NCBI GenBank assembly: GCA_946803715.1
Contig: CAMPET010000316.1
Span: 9,880 to 21,389 of the forward strand
DNA: 11,510 nt
Direction: 5' to 3'
Source of the DNA: Beroe ovata
Taxonomy: Eukaryota; Ctenophora; Nuda; Beroida; Beroidae
The notes beneath the pieces are model-generated. The model was not told the origin of the DNA. It worked only from the letters and a program-made list of their open reading frames with translations, and ran no database searches. Position 1 is the first letter of the stretch; every line of letters starts with the position of its first letter. The position numbers and the translations under genes were made by a program. Shown here one piece after another: positions 6,715-11,510 of this stretch.

Positions 6715-6776
6715 TAACATAGTTAGTAAAACCTAGGACGGCTAAAGACCAGCCAGGAACCTACTAATTATGATTA
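6715..6776. repeat. Long imperfect foldback (hairpin)
   Basis: The left arm TAACATAGTTAGTA (6715-6728) pairs with the right arm TACTAATTATGATTA (6762-6776) with one mismatch and one bulge. A smaller stem, GGCT/AGCC (6740-6743 with 6751-6754), and a CCT/AGG pair sit inside. The whole hairpin is 62 nt. I see no target-site duplication, so a miniature transposon is not supported. A structured RNA or chance are the alternatives. Confidence 0.45.
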
Positions 6777-7646
6777 GGCTCAATTAAGTGTGGTGGGCGG
6801 TGGTCTGTTTGATACCTATCCTCTCAAAAGTAACAAGATCCACCTGTCACCCTCACAATGATTAGCAATGATCTCCAAAACTTCTCCGAGACAGCTCCTT
6901 CATAAACCCCACAACTCTAAGCAGCTCATAGCACCCTGTTTCACATGGCAGCATACCTTATCATATTCTAACCTTGACAAACCAATGGACAATGACCATT
7001 ATAAAAATTATACCCCACATGTGCGTCACAGCACCTGGGACTACGCTGAAACTAGGGAAACCGCGGGGTTCAAAGAGAATTCCGAAATCTCTGCGTCGGA
7101 TGGAAAACTCATGATCTAGCATTTGGCTACAACAAATCCTCTGAGAGTTGAACAGCTCTTTGACTCCCGATGTTTCATAACTCCTATTCGACAATGGTAA
7201 CTCTCGTCTTGGTACCCCTGCTATTCCAGTGCGTAATTATCGCGGTGTGAATAATCACGTGACCACAGCTCCTGGCACAACAGCTTCTCCATCACAAAAC
7301 AAGATCAAGGGATGATAATGCCAGAATTTGGTGAAGCCCGAGTAATATAAATCAGAGGATACAAGATCCCCTGAACAAGCTCTCATCAGTACAAGAACGA
7401 TGACGCCACGCTTCACTATTCCTGCCAAGCACCATGTCAAGACCCCCCCACCCCCTTTGTACAAAGGATATGAAGAGGTAGAACTGTCACAAAACTGCCA
7501 TGGTTTTCCTACTACTCTAACCCGAGATATCAACCCCAGTTTAAACTCCATACCAAGCTGTGTGTGCGTATCCCATATTAACCCTGGAACACTGGTGCTA
7601 CGCAGTCGCCGTCAATCCTAGCATAACTCCTGGAAATTGACATGAA
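6777..7646. other. Non-coding stretch, no gene recognised
   Basis: Overlapping open frames of 60 to 98 codons occur on both strands (for example 7255-7551 reverse and 7400-7621 forward). None has a recognisable domain, and opposite-strand overlap of this kind is expected by chance. An E-box lies at 7256-7261 within AATCACGTGACC. A spliced exon cannot be excluded by eye. Confidence 0.5.
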
Positions 7647-7664
7647 CTCTCTCTCTCTCTCTCT
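7647..7664. repeat. (CT)9 microsatellite
   Basis: A pure CT run, followed closely by GACAGTGAGAGACAGTCAGTG, itself built from GACAGT-like repeats. Confidence 0.95.
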
Positions 7665-7770
7665 GACAGTGAGAGACAGTCAGTGTCATGAACCCTGTTT
7701 GACAGGAACAATGACGTGAAGTGTTACCATGAAATATGACATTGTGTTTGTCGCACGTTTGATAAGTGAG

Positions 7771-7797
7771 CGTGCGTCTGTGCGTTTGTGTGTGTGA
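7771..7797. repeat. Imperfect (GT)n tract
   Basis: A GTGCGT/GTGTGT alternation of about 27 bases with CG and TT interruptions. Confidence 0.85.
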
Positions 7798-9211
7798 CGA
7801 CAACCACTCAAATCATTCCATAACACATACCCATCAACACGTGTCTTGTATACGGTTTTTCGGAACTCTCAACGTAGCTAAACCATGTGTGGGAGTGTTG
7901 AAAGAGTGATGATTCATGGAATGAGTGTTTATCTACTGCAATGAACCGGTGAGTTAGTGAGCTGACTCGTGACCCCTCCGACAGACATGTAACACTGCTC
8001 ATTTTAACTGTCATATACCGTCATATACCGTCCCACAGTGGAAATGATTCGAGGGTCGGGACGGACCAGCCATAGCAAAATGGGGATATCAATATAATAT
8101 ATACTTTATTTTGAAAGCTTGTTTGGCTCTAATGAATACATACTGGAGCAGACTAAATGGCTAAGAGACCAATTTGTATGTATCTGCGTGGAAGTAATGA
8201 AAGTTGAAATTGTGGCGACAGCCTGACGACAGCCGATCGATTAAAGAAATGAAATTTCAACACACTCAACTCGGTACATACCTTTAAAATTTACCGTCAT
8301 AATAGTAACGAATATTGTAGTTCAAAAGGGATGACGAATGCTTCACGTCAGTGGTTATTACCGGTTACCAGTTAGACAGAGAATCATGTTGTGTACCACA
8401 TAACGTGTTATATTCCAGGAACATGTCTTACAGCTGCTTGTACGTTTATGTTACAAACATACGCGGTGATTGAACTCTCTAGATACCTAGCTGTTGGTAC
8501 AATCAAATAACGAGGTTGTGAGCCTCTACAACACACAAACTCGGTGCGATAGATCGCTCCCTGTCGTTCACATATTTCCAGCGTAATCCAGCGTAATCTA
8601 AACACACATATTGTGAGCATGAAACATGGCATAACCCATCAATCATTTACCCAGATCCCCTCTTTCATGTCGCCTGTCAGACAAGGAGAGTTAGTCGTCC
8701 TTTGTTTCTGCAATTAGCATACTAACGACGGAAATGATATCCAGCTTACAATATGGTTTATTACATGGATAAGCTGATGTTCATCATTATAACAAGGGAA
8801 TGAGAGGGTATTGTTAACTAGAAATGAGTTCACAGTCTTCAGGTTTCAATCAATTTGAATCCTGACCAGTCCTGACAATCAGTCTCTTCCCGAACCCTGC
8901 CAATCGGATACAATTATCATTTCCTGCTCCTCATGATACCATGTTATCATAGACTGATGATACCATGTTTCCCATTCTCCTATCCTCGTATACGTGGTGT
9001 GTTATGCAAAGCATCACACACAATCATGAATACCAAATGAACATTGAACATGTGGCTGTGTGACACATATAGTGTATGTGGCTGAATCTTCAGATGACTA
9101 TTCATCAATGGTACAATTCCCCCGTCATGATCATTGATCATGAATCTTTATTCTTCTTATCATGTATAAGAGTCGGATAGAACCAGATACTGTGGACCGA
9201 GCTGGTGTCAT
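7798..9211. other. Non-coding stretch with scattered short repeats
   Basis: Short tandem pairs: TCATATACCG twice at 8011-8030, CCAGCGTAAT twice at 8579-8598, and ATGATACCATGTT at 8933-8945 and 8957-8969. A 9-bp inverted repeat, GTTGAAATT (8203-8211) with AATTTCAAC (8253-8261), is also present. TCATGATCATTGATCATGA at 9125-9143 is a perfect inverted repeat with 9-bp arms and a 1-nt centre. An E-box lies at 7838-7843. No open frame exceeds about 75 codons. Confidence 0.6.
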
Positions 9212-9341
9212 ACCTAGTACTGTCACAGGTAGTAAGTTACTAGCAGGTTAGTAGCAGTTACCTAGGTAGCAGTTACCTAGGTAGCAGTTACCTAGTACTG
9301 TCACAGGTAGTTAGTTACTAGCTGGTTAGTAGCAGTAACCT
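9212..9341. repeat. Nested tandem repeat with palindromic 15-bp core
   Basis: An outer 52-bp unit beginning ACCTAGTACTGTCACAGG occurs at 9212-9263 and 9290-9341, 78 bp apart, with three mismatches. Between and overlapping the copies are three exact units of GTAGCAGTTACCTAG at 9251-9265, 9266-9280 and 9281-9295. Adjacent 15-bp units create CTAGGTA and TACCTAG arms with a 5-nt loop (for example 9262-9280), so each junction is a potential hairpin. The inner array probably expanded inside one outer copy or during its duplication. Confidence 0.93.
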
Positions 9342-10219
9342 ATAATAAGATAATACCTAGTAGCATGATTGATGATACTATGAATTATTACTAAACTCCA
9401 ATACAACGGATAGTAGGATTGGTCTACAGAGTAGCAGCCCATGATAATACAGGTTCGTCTATAAGATAGCATCTTAGCATCTTATGATAATGCGGCTGAT
9501 ATAGCATTGGTCTATTATACTCAAGTGATTCATGGTCTACTGCAATCATATTGTCATGAAATATTATTGGAGACAAATTACCAGAGACAACCATGTATCA
9601 GAGTATCAGTGAGAGAGACAAGAAACGGGAATTTCCATATTATGAGACTTCACACACACACATGTGTGTTACAAGGCATCTATCAGTGAAATAGCGATAT
9701 TATTGAGAGAGTGATAAAGGAATGGGTGCAAATTGACATTCACAGTGAAGCAGCTATCATTGTGCTTACCCTAACCAATCACCATCACATGCTTTGCTAT
9801 GAAGTAAACTAATGAATATGTTGACATGCGAAACATGGCTACACGTGTCAAATAGGTGATCATTGACACATGAAATTTGGGGGAGAATTGATAGGATATG
9901 CCATGAGACATGGGATATTGTGCCATGACATGGACTGTTGACAGCTGTAATGCCCTATCTCACGTGCCCTATTAACACGAGCAGAATACTATTGGACACT
10001 GTTTATCCTCTGATAAGCCCATGTGGTATGTGACATGTCCGGAATGTGATACGCAGCTGTAGTAACGGTATGTTACACTCTCCCACCGTAACATCCTCTG
10101 CTGTAACATCCTCTCTGTGACGGTACATTTGAATAACAAGCATTGCGTAACGAACTCATAAACCTACATCCTTCGACTATCATAAACCTACATTCTTCCA
10201 CTAACAAGGACTGCTTTCC
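9342..10219. other. Non-coding stretch with short tandem pairs
   Basis: Repeat pairs: GTAACATCCTCT at 10088-10099 and 10103-10114, and CATAAACCTACA at 10157-10168 and 10181-10192 (period 24). A CA tract running into TG at 9651-9669 forms a 14-nt palindrome at 9656-9669. E-boxes lie at 9842-9847 and 9961-9966. The largest frame, 60 codons at 9507-9689, crosses the CA tract. No gene is recognised. Confidence 0.6.
9627..9636. promoter_or_regulatory. NF-kB/Rel-like word
   Basis: GGGAATTTCC matches the classic Rel-family consensus GGGRNNYYCC exactly. It stands alone with no other promoter features nearby, so chance is a real possibility. Confidence 0.2.
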
Positions 10220-10256
10220 GTGTGTGCGTGCGTGTATGTGTGTGTATGTTTATGTG
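10220..10256. repeat. Imperfect (GT)n/(TATG)n tract
   Basis: GTGTGCGTGCGTGTATGTG-type alternation with CG and TA interruptions. Confidence 0.9.
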
Positions 10257-10686
10257 ACTAGCACTATTATAGACGTATCATTTAAACACTGGCCATATTT
10301 TATTATATTTTGGATTAATTAACTATCCTTGATTGTGCAAATACCTTTCAGTAAGTGAGCAGGAGAAAGATTCTCGTCTCTCAAAACCCAGTCTATTTCG
10401 ACCTAATCATCTCGGCGCACTATATAAGACGTATATAATATGCGCAGGTAAGCTGGATATGTCATAACCCACAGCTACCTACCGCATGTCTTTTTCATAT
10501 CGTTATCATAATAACGAGTAGTAGAACCCATCTTGTGTAAAGCATATGTAGTTTAGGGATCATACTGTCGCCATGCTACCAAAGTGGATGTTTGATATAT
10601 CAGAGCAGATCCTTGGCCTATGATGGCTGTACACAATGTGTGTGCCTCACCAAACAGTGTCTCCATTAATCAGGGGATATGGTCTC
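10257..10686. other. Non-coding stretch with a TATA-like inverted repeat
   Basis: GCGCACTATATAAG (10415-10428) faces TATATAATATGCGC (10432-10445), an imperfect inverted repeat with GCGCA/TGCGC ends and a TATATAAG word (10421-10428). CGTTATCATAATAACG at 10501-10516 is a perfect 6-bp stem with a 4-nt loop. No gene is recognised. Confidence 0.5.
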
Positions 10687-10722
10687 CACACACACACACA
10701 TACACACACAAACACACACACA
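10687..10722. repeat. Imperfect (CA)n microsatellite
   Basis: CA run with TA and AA interruptions. It lies inside the longest open frame of the window (reverse strand, 10666-11046, 126 codons), where it gives a Cys-Val repeat. With no recognisable domain in the rest, that frame is not called as a gene. Confidence 0.95.
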
Positions 10723-10989
10723 GAGGAATAGGTATTCCAAAACAGAGATACGCACCCGACACCCCTTTTTCGTTGAGCATTGTCCCTGGCATAGTTCCAA
10801 TGATTGCTCAGCCCGAGAAACACAGTGGTCAGTTGAGATGCTGGTACACCGTGTTGTAACTGGTTGGTAAACCAAGTAGAGTCTAACTGGTAAGAACATT
10901 CCCATCATGCTGTAGTCTATGATGCAGACAAACCACACATTCGTCCAGAAAATCATGAAAACTCCCTCTAATTGCGACCATGCAACTAG

Positions 10990-11002
10990 ACACACACACA
11001 CA
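10990..11002. repeat. Short (CA)n microsatellite
   Basis: About six CA units. Confidence 0.9.
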
Positions 11003-11030
11003 TTATCAGGAGGTTTTATCGTTTGAGCAA

Positions 11031-11038
11031 TGACGTCA
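11031..11038. promoter_or_regulatory. CRE-like palindrome
   Basis: TGACGTCA is the full palindromic cAMP-response element recognised by CREB/ATF-type bZIP factors. It is followed by CGACGC. It has no other clear promoter motif beside it. Confidence 0.25.
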
Positions 11039-11391
11039 CGACGCATAATGATCTTGTTTCAAGTCCATAAGATGTGTAGACATTATCCAGTCTACTTTAG
11101 AATATGCCCAACCTCCACCTCACTTCACTACTCATCCAGCTAGGTACATGTCCAATATTCATCATAATGAGTGCCCTGATATCATAGTAGGATTCAAGAA
11201 GAGTAGTTCACCAATGTGTACACGCTTCTTACCAGGGCCTATGTCGTATAATACACAATACAGAATTCTATGTGAACAAGACGTGCAGACTCTCTCAAGG
11301 AATATACTCTCTGTTATTGCATGTAGCTATCTTGTATAGAAGGTGCAGGTCCTTTACGTCTACAGCTACTAGAGAACTAAAGAGAATATTG
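11039..11391. other. Non-coding stretch, no gene recognised
   Basis: A 63-codon frame at 11148-11339 has no recognisable domain. The sequence is unique and AT-leaning with no repeat noted. Confidence 0.5.
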
Positions 11392-11413
11392 CTAGTACTA
11401 AGTTAAGTACTAG
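11392..11413. repeat. Perfect 8-bp inverted repeat
   Basis: CTAGTACT (11392-11399) and AGTACTAG (11406-11413) flank a 6-nt loop. The arms share the CTAGTACT word with the outer repeat at 9212-9341, which suggests a common short-word bias rather than a defined element. Confidence 0.6.
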
Positions 11414-11479
11414 AGCCCGTGTCTCTAAGCTGGTGAAGAATACTTGAGTTTAGACTCTCAGTGGAACTCTATCTCACTC

Positions 11480-11510
11480 CACACACACACACACACACAC
11501 ACATACACAC
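11480..11510. repeat. (CA)n microsatellite at the window edge
   Basis: CA run with one TA interruption that reaches the end of the window and probably continues beyond it. Confidence 0.95.

Noticed and set aside
10666-11046. Longest open frame, reverse strand, 126 codons
   Set aside because: Its C-terminal part is a translated CA microsatellite, the rest has no recognisable domain, and a frame of this length is expected by chance in 11.5 kb of six-frame sequence.

Overview
This window looks like non-coding nuclear DNA from a eukaryote, most likely an animal. No open frame on either strand exceeds about 126 codons, and the longest ones run through CA/GT microsatellites. I see no bacterial gene layout, and no tRNA, rRNA or transposase signature that I can support. 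Simple-sequence tracts are frequent: poly-C, many CA/GT runs, CT and CG. Several motif clusters resemble animal regulatory motifs (RFX X-box, NF-Y CCAAT box, E-box CACGTG, YY1-like ATGGCGG, CRE). A marine invertebrate with a moderately CpG-rich genome would fit, but the sequence alone does not fix the phylum.

Layout. Positions 1-110 are low complexity (21 C, then a CG alternation). Positions 110-1420 are unique AT-leaning sequence with one foldback at 1166-1217. Positions 1424-1500 hold a duplicated module with two X-box-like sites and two E-boxes, followed by a TG tract at 1567-1595. Positions 1860-2290 are G-rich on the + strand. Positions 2361-2450 are a 34-bp tandem repeat, and 2465-2600 carry matched direct and inverted copies of a short word. 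Positions 2619-2777 combine paired CCAAT boxes and X-box-like sites. Positions 3053-3331 look like a small CpG-rich promoter ending in a possible start codon. Positions 3400-3505 are GT-rich and 3510-4980 have little organisation. Positions 4984-5214 are the most promoter-like part: a 31-bp tandem repeat with X-box and ATGGCGG motifs, then CG-rich sequence, three CCAAT boxes and two E-boxes, with a TATA-like word at 5345. Positions 5820-5920 contain a guanine-run motif nested in an inverted repeat. Positions 6715-6776 are the longest foldback seen. Positions 9212-9341 hold a nested tandem repeat with a palindromic 15-bp core. The rest is unique sequence with scattered microsatellites, and the window ends in a CA tract.

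No protein-coding gene can be annotated with confidence, so there is no operon or pathway to describe. Short exons of spliced genes, especially downstream of the 3.2-kb and 5.2-kb promoter-like blocks, cannot be excluded by eye. The main point of interest is the recurrence of a near-palindromic 14-bp word resembling the RFX X-box (consensus GTTACCATGGCAAC). It occurs at three separate loci, two of them with tandem or duplicated copies, each beside other regulatory-type motifs. It may be a set of regulatory elements or a short dispersed repeat family that happens to contain the word.
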